DNA of 64,000 nt from Bacillota bacterium (GCA_023421675.1 JAEZTC010000013.1:124001-188000); one strand, 5' to 3'; shown: positions 36,031 to 45,755, counted from the stretch's first letter. Translations and numbers: made by a program. Notes: a model not told the origin generated them from the letters alone.

Positions 36031-37791
36031 ATGGAAGAAGTAAATCTTGAGAATAAAACCTTGGAAGACTTGCGTTTTATTGCAAAGATGATGGGCATTA
36101 AAAGCGTAACAAAATACCGGAAAGAAGAATTGATTGAAAAAATCAAAGGCGATGAAAACAAGCTTAAGGATGATAAAAAAGACCCTGAAATCAAGGTTTC
36201 AAATATAGATTCAAATATCAAATCTGAGGAACAAAACTCTTTCGGTAAATCTTCAAAAAATAAAACAGAAAATTCCGATAATCATTCAGAAAAAGCTGAG
36301 AAAATTGAAGAAGCTACAGAACAGTCAAAAGCTGAAGAGCCTGTTTTGAGGAAATCAAAACGCGGCAGGCCCAGTAAGTCGGCAAAAGAAGCTGAACCTA
36401 TCAAAGAGGAAGAAGCACAAGTAAAACCAAAAGAGCTACAGGTGAAAATTCCCGAAGAAGTAAAACCAATTCACGTTTTAAAGCCTGAAGAACCTAAGAT
36501 TCTTACAGTTGAGCCTAAGAATGTTCCGAATGAAGAACCTCAAGAAGCTAAAAATGATATCAAGCCCGAAACTGAAAAAGTGGAAAAACAGGAAGAGAAG
36601 ACTGTTCAAAGTCCGGTTCAGACTAAGCAATGGAACAATCAGCAGCAAAACGGAAATTATGAAAAAATAGAGAGTGACGATCCGGTTGAGGGTGTGCTTG
36701 AAGTATTGCCTGACGGATATGGCTTCTTAAGAAGTGACAATTATCTTTCAGGTACAAAAGATGTATATGTATCTCCTTCACAAATAAGGCGTTTTAGTCT
36801 TAAAACCGGTGACAAGGTAAAGGGTAAAGGAAGAATACCAAAGGAAGGCGAAAAGTTCCAGGCATTGCTTTATGTTCAAACTGTAAATGGTGATCCGCCG
36901 GATGTTGCAGCAAAACGTGTTCCTTTTGAATACCTCACTCCAATATACCCTGAAGAAAAGATAACGCTTGAAACCACATCCAGGGAGCTTTCAACAAGAC
37001 TTATCGATCTTATTGCTCCTATAGGAAAAGGACAGCGTGGAATGGTTGTTTCACCTCCTAAGGCAGGTAAAACAATTCTGTTAAAAAAGATTGCAAATGC
37101 GATTACGGCTAACTACCCTGAAATAGAGCTGATAGTACTTCTCGTTGACGAACGTCCTGAAGAAGTTACCGATATGCAAAGGTCTATTAAGGGCGAAGTT
37201 ATATATTCAACCTTTGATGAAGTTCCAGAGCACCATATAAAGGTTGCCGAAATGGTTCTTGAAAGGGCACAGAGGCTTGTGGAACAGAAAAAGGATGTTG
37301 TAATACTGCTTGATAGTATTACAAGGCTTGCAAGAGCCTATAACCTCACAATTCCTCCTACGGGAAGGACATTGTCAGGTGGCTTGGACCCGGGTGCTTT
37401 ACACAAGCCAAAAAGGTTTTTCGGTGCTGCAAGAAATATCGAGTTTGGCGGAAGTCTTACAATAATGGCTACTGCACTTATTGAAACAGGAAGCAGAATG
37501 GACGATGTTATTTTCGAGGAATTTAAAGGTACTGGCAACATGGAATTGCACCTTGACAGGAAGCTTTCCGAAAAGAGGATTTTCCCTGCAATTGATATTA
37601 ATAAGTCAAGTACAAGAAGAGAAGAACTTCTTCTTAACCAGAAAGAACTTGAAGGTATCTGGGCTATAAGAAAAGCAATGAGTAATATGGGAACTGCTGA
37701 AGTTACTGAAATGCTTACGAACAGGCTTGTACAGACTAAAACAAATGAAGAGTTTATTAATAACCTTAAAATAGCATTTGTAGATAAATAG
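36031..37791 (+). CDS. rho: Transcription termination factor Rho with charged N-terminal insertion
   Basis: 586 residues, clearly longer than the usual 420-430. Rho N-terminal helix domain at about 1-45 (LRFIAKMMGIKSVTKYRKEE), then about 160 residues of Lys/Glu/Pro-rich low complexity, then the RNA-binding cold-shock-like domain from about 218 (VEGVLEVLPDGYGFLRS) and the ATPase: Walker A MVVSPPKAGKTILLKK, Walker B VVILLDSITRLARAYN, Q-loop/R-loop GRTLSGGLDPGALHKPKRFF. Hexameric RNA-dependent helicase. Similar insertions occur in other Clostridia and Actinobacteria Rho and can alter RNA binding or condensation. Confidence 0.96.
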   Translation: MEEVNLENKTLEDLRFIAKMMGIKSVTKYRKEELIEKIKGDENKLKDDKKDPEIKVSNIDSNIKSEEQNSFGKSSKNKTENSDNHSEKAEKIEEATEQSKAEEPVLRKSKRGRPSKSAKEAEPIKEEEAQVKPKELQVKIPEEVKPIHVLKPEEPKILTVEPKNVPNEEPQEAKNDIKPETEKVEKQEEKTVQSPVQTKQWNNQQQNGNYEKIESDDPVEGVLEVLPDGYGFLRSDNYLSGTKDVYVSPSQIRRFSLKTGDKVKGKGRIPKEGEKFQALLYVQTVNGDPPDVAAKRVPFEYLTPIYPEEKITLETTSRELSTRLIDLIAPIGKGQRGMVVSPPKAGKTILLKKIANAITANYPEIELIVLLVDERPEEVTDMQRSIKGEVIYSTFDEVPEHHIKVAEMVLERAQRLVEQKKDVVILLDSITRLARAYNLTIPPTGRTLSGGLDPGALHKPKRFFGAARNIEFGGSLTIMATALIETGSRMDDVIFEEFKGTGNMELHLDRKLSEKRIFPAIDINKSSTRREELLLNQKELEGIWAIRKAMSNMGTAEVTEMLTNRLVQTKTNEEFINNLKIAFVDK

Positions 37792-37960
37792 TACTTGCGT
37801 AAGAAGGTTTTATGTGTTAAAATATTTTCTGTCTCTCAAAGAGTATAAAACTTTATGAGACATGAATACTTAAATATTATAACGTTTCGTTATACACTGT
37901 TTTTTAAGAATATTAAAATTATTTAATATAACAATCGTTATGCTGAAAGAAGGTGAAAAA

Positions 37961-38170
37961 ATGAAGGAAGGAATCCATCCTAATTACAATGAAACTACTA
38001 TAAAATGTGCATGTGGAGAAGTTATTTCAACTGGTTCCACAAAGCAGAATCTGCACGTTGAAATTTGTTCAAAGTGCCATCCTTTCTTTACAGGAAAGCA
38101 GAAGCTTATTGATACCGGAGGACGTGTTGACAAATTTAAGAAGAAATTCGGTATTGTTGACAAGGATTAA
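37961..38170 (+). CDS. rpmE: Ribosomal protein bL31 (zinc-binding form)
   Basis: 69 residues from ATG 37961 (GAAGGTG upstream; the earlier in-frame ATG 37940 is before the site). MKEGIHPNY start and the zinc ligands in KCACGEV and CSKCHPFFTGKQK mark the Cys-containing form. Following rho and preceding prmC-type genes is a common Firmicutes arrangement. Confidence 0.95.
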   Translation: MKEGIHPNYNETTIKCACGEVISTGSTKQNLHVEICSKCHPFFTGKQKLIDTGGRVDKFKKKFGIVDKD

Positions 38171-38207
38171 TTGTAGTTTGAAAAAAGCTAATAAACATGT
38201 TAAACTA

Positions 38208-38235
38208 AAGGCTGAGACGATCTCAGCCTTTTTGT
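38208..38235 (+). terminator. Terminator after rpmE
   Basis: AAGGCTGAGA-CGA-TCTCAGCCTT, perfect 10-bp stem, T5 tail. Confidence 0.93.
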
Positions 38236-38267
38236 TTCTTTGAAATCAAAAGATGTAATACACATCA

Positions 38268-38430
38268 CATTACTGTGTCAGATTTCGTCCATCGGTGCTC
38301 ATTTACAAAAAGTAAACTCCGCGCCTCTGGACTCATCTTCCTTGTACTGTTCGTGTCTTACACTTTTGAATAAGACATTTGTTTTGCAGATTTACAGCGC
38401 ATTACTGTGTGAGGTTTCGTCCATTGGTGC
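38268..38430 (+). repeat. Imperfect direct repeat pair (31 nt) in an intergenic region
   Basis: CATTACTGTGTCAGATTTCG... (38268-38298) recurs as CATTACTGTGTGAGGTTTCG... (38400-38430) with four mismatches, 132 nt apart. Between them TGTCTTA-N10-TAAGACA forms an inverted repeat. Base composition is less AT-rich than other intergenic DNA here. No ribosome site or plausible protein. Remaining bases to 38555 hold only the start of the next gene's leader. Confidence 0.6.
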
Positions 38431-38555
38431 ATACAAGTAAAAATGCTCCGTTTTAAAAAAGGTGACACGTGAGGCAGTGCTGTGAATAGACCTACTTTAA
38501 TTTATTTTAAATATCGATGCCAAAGAGAGTGAGGCATTTTAGAATAGGAGACTAT

Positions 38556-39491
38556 ATGAAAAAAACCAGTATAGGTGGAGAGGCGCTTATAGAGGGCGTT
38601 ATGATGAGAGGTCCTGATGAAATTGCCATTGCTATAAGAAAACCTGATGGAGAAATAGCAGTTGAAAAAAAACCTCTTAAAACGCTTGCCAAAAGGCATA
38701 AGATTTTTAAGACTCCAATAATAAGAGGAGCAGTAGGTCTTTTTGAATCAATGGTAATAGGTGTTAAGTCCCTTATGCATTCTGCTGAGTTTGTAGAGCT
38801 GGATGAAGAGGAAAATAAAGAGTCAAAGTTTGATAAGTTTCTAGAAAGGGTTTTTGGCGATAAAATTAAGGACGCAATTGTTTATTTCTCAGTTATAATT
38901 GCGCTTGCAATGGGAATAGGACTTTTCATACTGCTTCCCAATTTGCTTGCTGGATTTTTGAATTTTAATAAGAATACTGCAAGCGGTGTTTTGTATTATA
39001 ACCTGTTTGAGGGAGTATTGAGAATATTTTTATTCGTCGGGTACATTATTCTTGTATCCAGGATGAAGGATATTGCAAGGGTTTTCATGTACCACGGAGC
39101 AGAACACAAGACCATTCACTGCTACGAGCACGAGGAAGAATTAACGGTTGAAAATGTCAGAAAGTATACAACCAGACACCCACGCTGCGGTACGGCATTT
39201 ATGTTTGTTGTAATGATAATAAGTATACTTGTTTTCTCCCTTGTAGGCTGGGGAAATATATTCATGAATATTTTATTCAGGCTGCTGCTCCTTCCTTTGG
39301 TTGCCGGTTTATCATATGAAGTCATCAAATTTGCCGGCAGAAGTGATTCGGCTATATCCAAAATTGTAAGTGCACCAGGACTTGCTCTTCAGCGCTTTAC
39401 AACCAGAGAGCCGGATGATTCTCAGATTGAAGTAGCCATTGAAGCATTAAAGAATGTAATTGTAGAAGATACTGAAGCAGATAAATGGTAA
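38556..39491 (+). CDS. yqhQ: DUF1385 membrane protein (YqhQ family)
   Basis: 311 residues from ATG 38556 (TAGGAGACT upstream). Begins with the signature IGGEALIEGVMMRGPDEIAIAIR; membrane helices at about 95-125, 140-160, 195-225 and 235-250; the conserved YHGAEHKTIHCYE and RHPRCGTAFMF motifs contain His/Cys/Glu residues that look like a metal or catalytic site. Biochemical role unknown; the family is widespread in Firmicutes next to rpmE, prmC and prfA, as here. prmC follows by 15 nt. Confidence 0.9.
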   Translation: MKKTSIGGEALIEGVMMRGPDEIAIAIRKPDGEIAVEKKPLKTLAKRHKIFKTPIIRGAVGLFESMVIGVKSLMHSAEFVELDEEENKESKFDKFLERVFGDKIKDAIVYFSVIIALAMGIGLFILLPNLLAGFLNFNKNTASGVLYYNLFEGVLRIFLFVGYIILVSRMKDIARVFMYHGAEHKTIHCYEHEEELTVENVRKYTTRHPRCGTAFMFVVMIISILVFSLVGWGNIFMNILFRLLLLPLVAGLSYEVIKFAGRSDSAISKIVSAPGLALQRFTTREPDDSQIEVAIEALKNVIVEDTEADKW

Positions 39492-39506
39492 TTCGGAGGA
39501 ATGGTT

Positions 39507-40388
39507 TTGAACCTTAAAGAGGCACTGCTTTATGGAAAAAAACAATTAGGTATAGAAGATATTGAAGCCCCGGCTGCTGAAGCTGGGGTTATACTTTGTC
39601 ATGTGTTAAAAAAGGAAAAGGTTTATTTGTATTCGCATGATGAAGAGTCTTTAACGGCGGAACAGGAAGATTTATATTTCAACTTTCTGAAACAGCGTAG
39701 AGAGGGTAAACCTCTTCAGTATATAATAGGAATTCAGGAATTTATGTCACTGGATTTCTGTGTTAATGAGAATGTTCTTATACCCAGACAGGACACCGAA
39801 ATACTTGTTGAAACGGTTCTTGAGTATATGAAAAGCGGAATTATGGACCAAGAGCAAAGCATAAGCATATTAGACATAGGTACCGGTTCGGGGTGTATTG
39901 CAGTTAGTCTTGCACATTATTTGCCGTACGCTTGCATTAACGCTCTTGACATATCCATAGGGGCACTTGAAACTGCACATTTTAATGCCGTTAAAAATAA
40001 TGCTGATAAAAAAATCAAGTTTATTAATGCTGATATAATTGAAATTATTATGGAAAACAGCTATTGCCAATTAGAAGATATACCCTTTGACATAGTTGTT
40101 TCAAATCCGCCGTATATTCCTAAAAAAGTAGTTGAAAATTTAAAGAAAGAAGTAAAAGATTTTGAGCCGTATAAAGCTCTATGCGGAGGAACCGATGGAC
40201 TTGATTTTTATAAGGCTATAAATAAAGGCGCTTCAAGCCTTGTCAAACGTGGCGGGCTCATTGTACTTGAAATCGGTTATGATCAGGCGGATCAAGTTAA
40301 AGAACTGTTTAAAAGCACCTGTTCTGATATAAAAATTATTAAGGATTTATCGGGAAATGACCGTGTGTTTTATGGCGTTCTTAAATAA
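39507..40388 (+). CDS. prmC: Release factor glutamine methyltransferase PrmC
   Basis: 293 residues. Methylates the Gln of the GGQ motif in release factors using SAM. N-terminal helical substrate domain (LQYIIGIQEFMSLDFCVNENVLIPRQDTE), SAM loop ILDIGTGSGCIAVSLA (about 121-136), and the catalytic VVSNPPYIPKKV. TTG 39507 is 7 nt from GGAGG (39495-39499), whereas ATG 39501 almost touches it, so TTG is preferred. prfA is not adjacent in this window. Confidence 0.94.
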   Translation: MNLKEALLYGKKQLGIEDIEAPAAEAGVILCHVLKKEKVYLYSHDEESLTAEQEDLYFNFLKQRREGKPLQYIIGIQEFMSLDFCVNENVLIPRQDTEILVETVLEYMKSGIMDQEQSISILDIGTGSGCIAVSLAHYLPYACINALDISIGALETAHFNAVKNNADKKIKFINADIIEIIMENSYCQLEDIPFDIVVSNPPYIPKKVVENLKKEVKDFEPYKALCGGTDGLDFYKAINKGASSLVKRGGLIVLEIGYDQADQVKELFKSTCSDIKIIKDLSGNDRVFYGVLK

Positions 40389-40394
40389 GCAGGT

Positions 40395-41483
40395 TTATTC
40401 CTTCCACAGTCGTATGGCACCTGACACCTGAAGATTCTTAAGGATTATAACACTCATTGGTCCTATTATTGCTCCCAGTACTCCAAAAAGGCTAAAACCT
40501 ACATACATTGCGATTAGTGTAACCAAAGGATGAAGACCTATCTGTGAACTTACTATCTTTGGCTCCAGTACTTGTCTGATTATAACGCCTACTATATATA
40601 TTATTGCTATTCCTAATGCAAGCTTGGTATCGCCGGTAATCAGGTTCCAGGCTATCCATGGTACCATGATAATACCTGTTCCAAGCACTGGTATTACTTC
40701 GCATATCGCAACTACAAGTCCAATGAGTATAGCATAGTTCACACCCAATATCATTAAACCTACACTAACCTCTACAAAGGTAAAGAACATAAGTATGAGC
40801 ATTGCCTTGAAATATCCAAAGAGCGCATGAAATGTATTTTCCTTTATACCCGGGAACTTCTTGGACCAGCTGTCCGGAAGCTGCTTATATACAAATTGCC
40901 TTATTTCTCTTCTGTCACTGCTTATAAAATATGTTGCAAGCAAAGTAACTATTATGAAAATCAATATATTTGGTATGGATTTAACTGTTCCAATTACATA
41001 ATTTACAATAGAGGTAACTATATCCTCAAGCTTTGGAGCCAAACTCTTGACTCCTTCGTTAATAGCATCAACAACTGTCTTTGGAAGTGTATCATATATA
41101 TTTGCAAGCTTATCAAAGTATTGCTGTATCTGATCTGAAGAATTGGATATGGAATGACTTATATTATTCTGAAGCACTATCAGTTCATTAATCATGTTTA
41201 CAATTACTATAACTACTATAAAACCAATTATTCCTACAGTGATAAGCAACGATGTTATTGCAGCAAGGTGACGGGGAAACCTAAGCTTGTTTTCCAGCAG
41301 CCTTATTAAAGGTTCGTTAATTAATGCAATGAGAATTGCAACCAAAAATGGTGCAACAAACGGAAACAGATATCGTATGGAAAAGTAAATAGCAAGAAAT
41401 ATTGCTACTACCGCTAAAAGCTTTATTATGAACTTAATATACTTATCATACCCTTGAAGTACCATATGCTTGATTTGCTCCAA
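40395..41483 (-). CDS. AI-2E family / YtvI-type membrane protein
   Basis: 362 residues, seven to eight hydrophobic helices: a pair at about 17-60, one at 65-95, then a long soluble segment (about 95-160) and a C-terminal bundle with MILGVNYAILIGLVVAICEVIPVLGTG and the final SLFGVLGAIIGPMSVIIL. This matches the AI-2E (UPF0118) family; the arrangement resembles the sporulation protein YtvI. Transport substrates are not established for most members. TTG 41483 has a weak site; ATG 41465 after GGAG is an alternative start. Convergent with prmC and 7 nt from it. Confidence 0.8.
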   Translation of the reverse strand: MEQIKHMVLQGYDKYIKFIIKLLAVVAIFLAIYFSIRYLFPFVAPFLVAILIALINEPLIRLLENKLRFPRHLAAITSLLITVGIIGFIVVIVIVNMINELIVLQNNISHSISNSSDQIQQYFDKLANIYDTLPKTVVDAINEGVKSLAPKLEDIVTSIVNYVIGTVKSIPNILIFIIVTLLATYFISSDRREIRQFVYKQLPDSWSKKFPGIKENTFHALFGYFKAMLILMFFTFVEVSVGLMILGVNYAILIGLVVAICEVIPVLGTGIIMVPWIAWNLITGDTKLALGIAIIYIVGVIIRQVLEPKIVSSQIGLHPLVTLIAMYVGFSLFGVLGAIIGPMSVIILKNLQVSGAIRLWKE

Positions 41484-41872
41484 TACATGTTTCTATTCAT
41501 ATATATTTAATTATATGGCATATGGGGCATGCTGTAAACCAATAAGAATTCAATTACTATTAAATGTAATTTACGTATAAATGAGAATACTACTGCAAAA
41601 ATTGTATACAAAGTTCAAACACGCATGTATTAAATGCAGTATTTAAGCCACTTTCCGAAAAATATAGTTTGATTTTTTTAATGATAAGCAGTATAATTGT
41701 TATGCTTATGTGTGCATAAAAAATTATTTTATTTCCGTATCTAATTATAGTTTTCTTTGATTGACTTATTACCTGGTGATAACTATAATTAATATGGTTA
41801 TCAACTTAAGTCAAATATGTAGTTTTAAAATTACTTAAATCATAGCATTCATTCAAGAAAGGAGTAGGTTTT
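41484..41872. other. Intergenic region upstream of the Ech operon with an inverted repeat
   Basis: No gene seen in about 390 nt. TGATAAC (41777-41783) and its inverse GTTATCA (41797-41803) are 13 nt apart, about 70 nt before echA, and may be an operator. The AT-rich remainder must also hold the promoter of the divergent membrane-protein gene. Confidence 0.5.
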
Positions 41873-43855
41873 GTGGGGAACGATGAATTACAATTACTGG
41901 CATTACTTGTAGCGATATTACTTCCTGCATTAAGTGCCGCACTTTGTTACATTATTAAAAGTACCCCGATTCGTAATTTTATAATCCTATTTACATCTGT
42001 AGTTATGTTTGTGATTGCCGGGTTATTTACACATCTGTTAATCAAGTCCGGAGGCAAGATAATCATAGACATACCTGAATCAATGCCATTCGATATCGGG
42101 TGGATTATAAAGTTCCTGGATCTGGCTCTGATGGTGTACATCATATACACCGGAATCAGGCTAAGGAAAGCGTTAATAGTAGTTCTTGCTGCAGTGCAGC
42201 TTGTTACAATGGTAATTTTTGAAGTGTTCGGATCAGTTGAAGAGGTGTCCAGAGCATTTGTAATAGATTACCTGTCTCTTGTTATGATTCTTCTTGTATC
42301 AGTTATTGGGCCACTTGTGGCGATATTCGGTATGGGATATATGAAAAATCATGAACATCATTTGGGTCTTAAGAAATCAAGGCAGCCAAGATTTTTTATG
42401 ATAATCTTTGTATTCCTTGGTGCAATGAATGCCCTGGTAATGACAAATAATCTTTCGTGGATGTTCTTCTTCTGGGAGGTTACAACACTTTGTTCCTTCC
42501 TATTGATATCACACGATGGTACAGGCGAAGCAGTCAAGAATGCAACAAGGGCTTTATGGATCAACCTGCTTGGTGGTGTAGGTTTTATGGCTGCCATAGT
42601 AATAATTCATAATGCAACAGGTACTCTTGCGATTGATGAAATAATTGCAAAGGGAGCAGGCGGATTAACTGGAATACTTCCAATAGGTCTCGGTCTCTTA
42701 TGCTTCGCAGGTTTTACAAAATCTGCACAATTCCCATTCCAAAGCTGGCTGCTTGGTGCCATGGTTGCCCCGACTCCTGTCTCGGCACTCCTTCACTCAA
42801 GTACAATGGTTAAAGCTGGCGTATATCTTGTAGTAAGATTATCACCTGCTTTTGCCGGTACGGTTCTTGGAACATTGGTTTCAGTTGCAGGCGGATTTAC
42901 ATTTGTTGCTGCTTCGGCAGTTGCAATCAGTCAGAGCAACGGTAAAAGAGTTCTTGCATATTCGACAATTGCAAACCTTGGTTTGATTGTGTGCTGTGCA
43001 GGAATCGGAACAGATGTTGCTATAGGTGCTGCAGTAATGCTTATGATATTCCATGCTATTTCAAAGGGCTTGCTGTTCCTTTGTGTAGGTACAATTGAGC
43101 ATGGTATTGGAAGCAGGGATATAGAAGATATGCAGGGTCTTATGAAGAGAATGCCTATGACAACAGTAATTACTGTAATAGGTATGATATCAATGCTTTT
43201 ACCTCCATTCGGAGTTCTTATAACAAAATGGCTTGCAATAGAGTCATCGGTAGGTATGCCTCTCGTATTGCTGTTTATCGTAATGGGAAGCGCATTTACA
43301 GTTGTGTTCTGGGCTAAGTGGATTGGTATAATTCTTACCTCTTCATATAAACCTAAATATAATATAGAAAAGTTATCCGCTTCAATTAGAAGCACATTGC
43401 TGATTTTGGTTACAGGTGTTCTTGCGGCGAGTGTCCTTGTTGTTCCTTTATACAACACACTCATCAAGCCATACATCAAATCACTTGGCGGAGTAAGCCC
43501 GAATGTAATTGCTACTGAAAACGGCGGACTTATGATTCATGGATTGGACAATGCTGTAACAGGCGGATTTGTTTCAATATTGTTCTTCATAATCATATTT
43601 GCATTAATGGTTATAATTCCAATAGTTTTCAAGCATGCAAAACCTGAAAGTGTTAAACCACCGTATCTTTGCGGAGAAAATGTAAACAATGATATCAGAG
43701 GGCTGGAATTTACAAGTCCTGCAGAAAAAGTAGAACAGGTAGTTGTTCATAACTATTATCTCAAAGGTGCATTTGGAGAACTAAGGCTTACACCTTGGCT
43801 TAATGCAATCGCGGGAGCTATAATACTCATTATGTTTGGGGTGGTGATAAGATGA
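41873..43855 (+). CDS. echA: Ech hydrogenase subunit A (NuoL/antiporter-like)
   Basis: 660 residues, GTG start after AAAGGAG. About 16 membrane helices with the proton-channel family signatures WMFFFWEVTTLCSFLLI, AQFPFQSWLLGAMVAPTPVSALLHSSTMVKAG (split over two helices) and the long C-terminal region typical of EchA and NuoL-like subunits. Proton- or sodium-pumping membrane arm of a ferredoxin-oxidising, H2-evolving complex. Stop overlaps echB start (ATGA). Confidence 0.93.
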   Translation: MGNDELQLLALLVAILLPALSAALCYIIKSTPIRNFIILFTSVVMFVIAGLFTHLLIKSGGKIIIDIPESMPFDIGWIIKFLDLALMVYIIYTGIRLRKALIVVLAAVQLVTMVIFEVFGSVEEVSRAFVIDYLSLVMILLVSVIGPLVAIFGMGYMKNHEHHLGLKKSRQPRFFMIIFVFLGAMNALVMTNNLSWMFFFWEVTTLCSFLLISHDGTGEAVKNATRALWINLLGGVGFMAAIVIIHNATGTLAIDEIIAKGAGGLTGILPIGLGLLCFAGFTKSAQFPFQSWLLGAMVAPTPVSALLHSSTMVKAGVYLVVRLSPAFAGTVLGTLVSVAGGFTFVAASAVAISQSNGKRVLAYSTIANLGLIVCCAGIGTDVAIGAAVMLMIFHAISKGLLFLCVGTIEHGIGSRDIEDMQGLMKRMPMTTVITVIGMISMLLPPFGVLITKWLAIESSVGMPLVLLFIVMGSAFTVVFWAKWIGIILTSSYKPKYNIEKLSASIRSTLLILVTGVLAASVLVVPLYNTLIKPYIKSLGGVSPNVIATENGGLMIHGLDNAVTGGFVSILFFIIIFALMVIIPIVFKHAKPESVKPPYLCGENVNNDIRGLEFTSPAEKVEQVVVHNYYLKGAFGELRLTPWLNAIAGAIILIMFGVVIR

Positions 43856-44718
43856 CAAATACAGTTAAAGATATATTGATTTTAGTTGTAACTTTTATTG
43901 CAGCTCCATTTATAGGAGGACTCCTTAACGGTATTGACAGAAAAATCACTGCCAGAATGCAGAACAGGCAGGGACCACCAATACTGCAGCCATTTTATGA
44001 CGTATTAAAACTTTTCGGTAAAGAAAGAATTATTGTTAATTCAACTCAGATGGTTTATGTAATCGGATATTTCCTTTTTGCACTTGCGAGCCTTGCAATG
44101 CTGGTGCTGAAACAGGATCTCCTTATGTTGATATTTATTATGGCATTTGCAAACATTGCACTTATTATGGGAGCAATGAGTGTACGTTCACCATACAGCA
44201 AGATAGGAGCCCAAAGAGAAATAATACAGATGATGGCATATGAGCCGGTACTTTTATTCATGGTAGTAGGTGTATATATTACAACCGGCAGCTTTATGAT
44301 AGATAGTATATTCAATCTTGAAAATCCGCTGTTGTTCAATTTACCGCTGGTTTTCCTGGCTTTCCTGTACGTACTTACTATCAAGCTGAGAAAATCACCT
44401 TTTGATTTTTCAACTTCACACCATGGACATCAGGAACTCGTAAAAGGTTTAACAACCGAGTTTTCGGGCCCTCAGCTTGCAATAATAGAAGTTACTCACT
44501 GGTATGAACTGGTATTATTACTTGGACTTATATCTCTTTTCTTTGCAAAACCGATATGGGTTGGAATTTTAATTTCACTAGCATGCTATTTTGTAGAAAT
44601 AGTTATAGACAATATCAGTGCCAGGGTAACCTGGAAATGGATGCTGAAAGCTACAGGACTTGTAGGAATCGGCGTCGCACTTACCAACATTATCTGGCTT
44701 TACATTAAAAACAGATAA
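43852..44718 (+). CDS. echB: Ech hydrogenase subunit B (NuoH-like)
   Basis: 288 residues, ATG overlapping the stop of echA, with GGGGTGGTG as ribosome site. Eight helices. The NuoH-type signatures GIDRKITARMQNRQGPPILQPFYDVLKLFGKE and YEPVLLFMVVG, and the acidic loop KSPFDFSTSHHGHQELVKGL, which faces the quinone-like cavity, are present. Links the hydrogenase arm to the membrane arm. Confidence 0.94.
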   Translation: MTNTVKDILILVVTFIAAPFIGGLLNGIDRKITARMQNRQGPPILQPFYDVLKLFGKERIIVNSTQMVYVIGYFLFALASLAMLVLKQDLLMLIFIMAFANIALIMGAMSVRSPYSKIGAQREIIQMMAYEPVLLFMVVGVYITTGSFMIDSIFNLENPLLFNLPLVFLAFLYVLTIKLRKSPFDFSTSHHGHQELVKGLTTEFSGPQLAIIEVTHWYELVLLLGLISLFFAKPIWVGILISLACYFVEIVIDNISARVTWKWMLKATGLVGIGVALTNIIWLYIKNR

Positions 44719-44850
44719 TTACAGGTAAGGATTAATAAACAAAGGGTATTATATTAATTATAACGTAGCTATAAATATAGTGTTACCGGTATGAACGGAT
44801 TTTTGAAATGGATCATATATCCGTACTTTGGATGAAATGGAGTGAAACTT

Positions 44851-45336
44851 GTGGGAATAATCAGTAAATCCCGAATAAAATCACCCTGGGTGATACATTA
44901 CGACTGCACAAGTTGTAATGGCTGCGATATAGAAGTACTTGCGTGCCTTACACCTTTATACGATGTAGAGCGTTTTGGAATAGTCAATGTGGGAAATCCC
45001 AAGCATGCCGATGTACTGGTTGTTACAGGATCGGTTAATAAAAGAAATGTCAGGGTATTGAAGAATATATACAATCAAATGCCTGAACCCAAAGCTGTTG
45101 TTGCTGTTGGAGCATGTGCATGTACAGGCGGAATATTCAGTGACTGCTATAACGTTTATGGCGGTGTAGATAAGGTACTTCCCGTTGATGTATATGTACC
45201 GGGATGCTGCCCCAGACCAGAGGCTATCATTGACGGAATATATTCTGCGGTAGGGAAGATTAATGAAAAGGTAAAGAATAAAAAGAACAAGCCAGTACAG
45301 GCTGAAAGCAGCAAGGAAGGCGCAAAGGTTGAATAA
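44851..45336 (+). CDS. echC: Ech hydrogenase small subunit C (NuoB-like)
   Basis: 161 residues from GTG 44851 (GGAG 44839-44842 sets it over the GTG at 44842). Holds the proximal [4Fe-4S] ligands: CTSCNGCDIEVLACLTP (two Cys of CxxCxxC used), GACACTGGIF and the C-terminal VPGCCPRPEAII. Soluble, bound at the membrane interface, passing electrons from EchF to the NiFe centre in EchE. A 132-nt gap before it, the longest in the operon, has no terminator. Confidence 0.95.
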   Translation: MGIISKSRIKSPWVIHYDCTSCNGCDIEVLACLTPLYDVERFGIVNVGNPKHADVLVVTGSVNKRNVRVLKNIYNQMPEPKAVVAVGACACTGGIFSDCYNVYGGVDKVLPVDVYVPGCCPRPEAIIDGIYSAVGKINEKVKNKKNKPVQAESSKEGAKVE

Positions 45337-45376
45337 CGCCCCCTGGGGTAATGTTAGAAGTAACGGAGGCTAGTTT

Positions 45377-45754
45377 ATGATAGAAAACTTGGTTGATATA
45401 ACAAATGACCAGCTTTTAAGCGAAGTTCAGAAGCTGAAGTATGATGGATACAGATTTGTTACATCTACATGCGTTGATAATGGAGACGGCACGATAGATG
45501 TAATATACCACTTCGATAAGAATTATGAAATGAAGAATCTTAAGCTGAAAGTGCCAAAGGATGAGGAAATAGACAGTATTTCAAAAATATATTTCTGCTC
45601 CATACTTGTAGAAAATGAAATGAGCGAATTGTTTGGTCTTAAAGTATCAGGTATGGCAATAGATTACGGCGGAAAAATGTTGTTATCCGATGACGCACCG
45701 GAAAATCCGATGGCAAGAAACCAGATAGTAATTGAGCAGAAGGGGGAAAAATAG
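45377..45754 (+). CDS. echD: Ech hydrogenase subunit D (NuoC-like)
   Basis: 125 residues, ATG after AACGGAGG. Short NuoC-type protein with YDGYRFVTSTCVDNGDG and the conserved acidic YFCSILVENEMSELFGLKV segment. Contributes to the peripheral arm; no cofactors. echE starts 1 nt after its stop. Confidence 0.9.
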   Translation: MIENLVDITNDQLLSEVQKLKYDGYRFVTSTCVDNGDGTIDVIYHFDKNYEMKNLKLKVPKDEEIDSISKIYFCSILVENEMSELFGLKVSGMAIDYGGKMLLSDDAPENPMARNQIVIEQKGEK

Positions 45755-45755
45755 G

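Noticed and set aside
38240..38440. 66-codon forward frame over the repeat region
   Set aside because: No ribosome site, runs through the repeated DNA and has no protein-like features.
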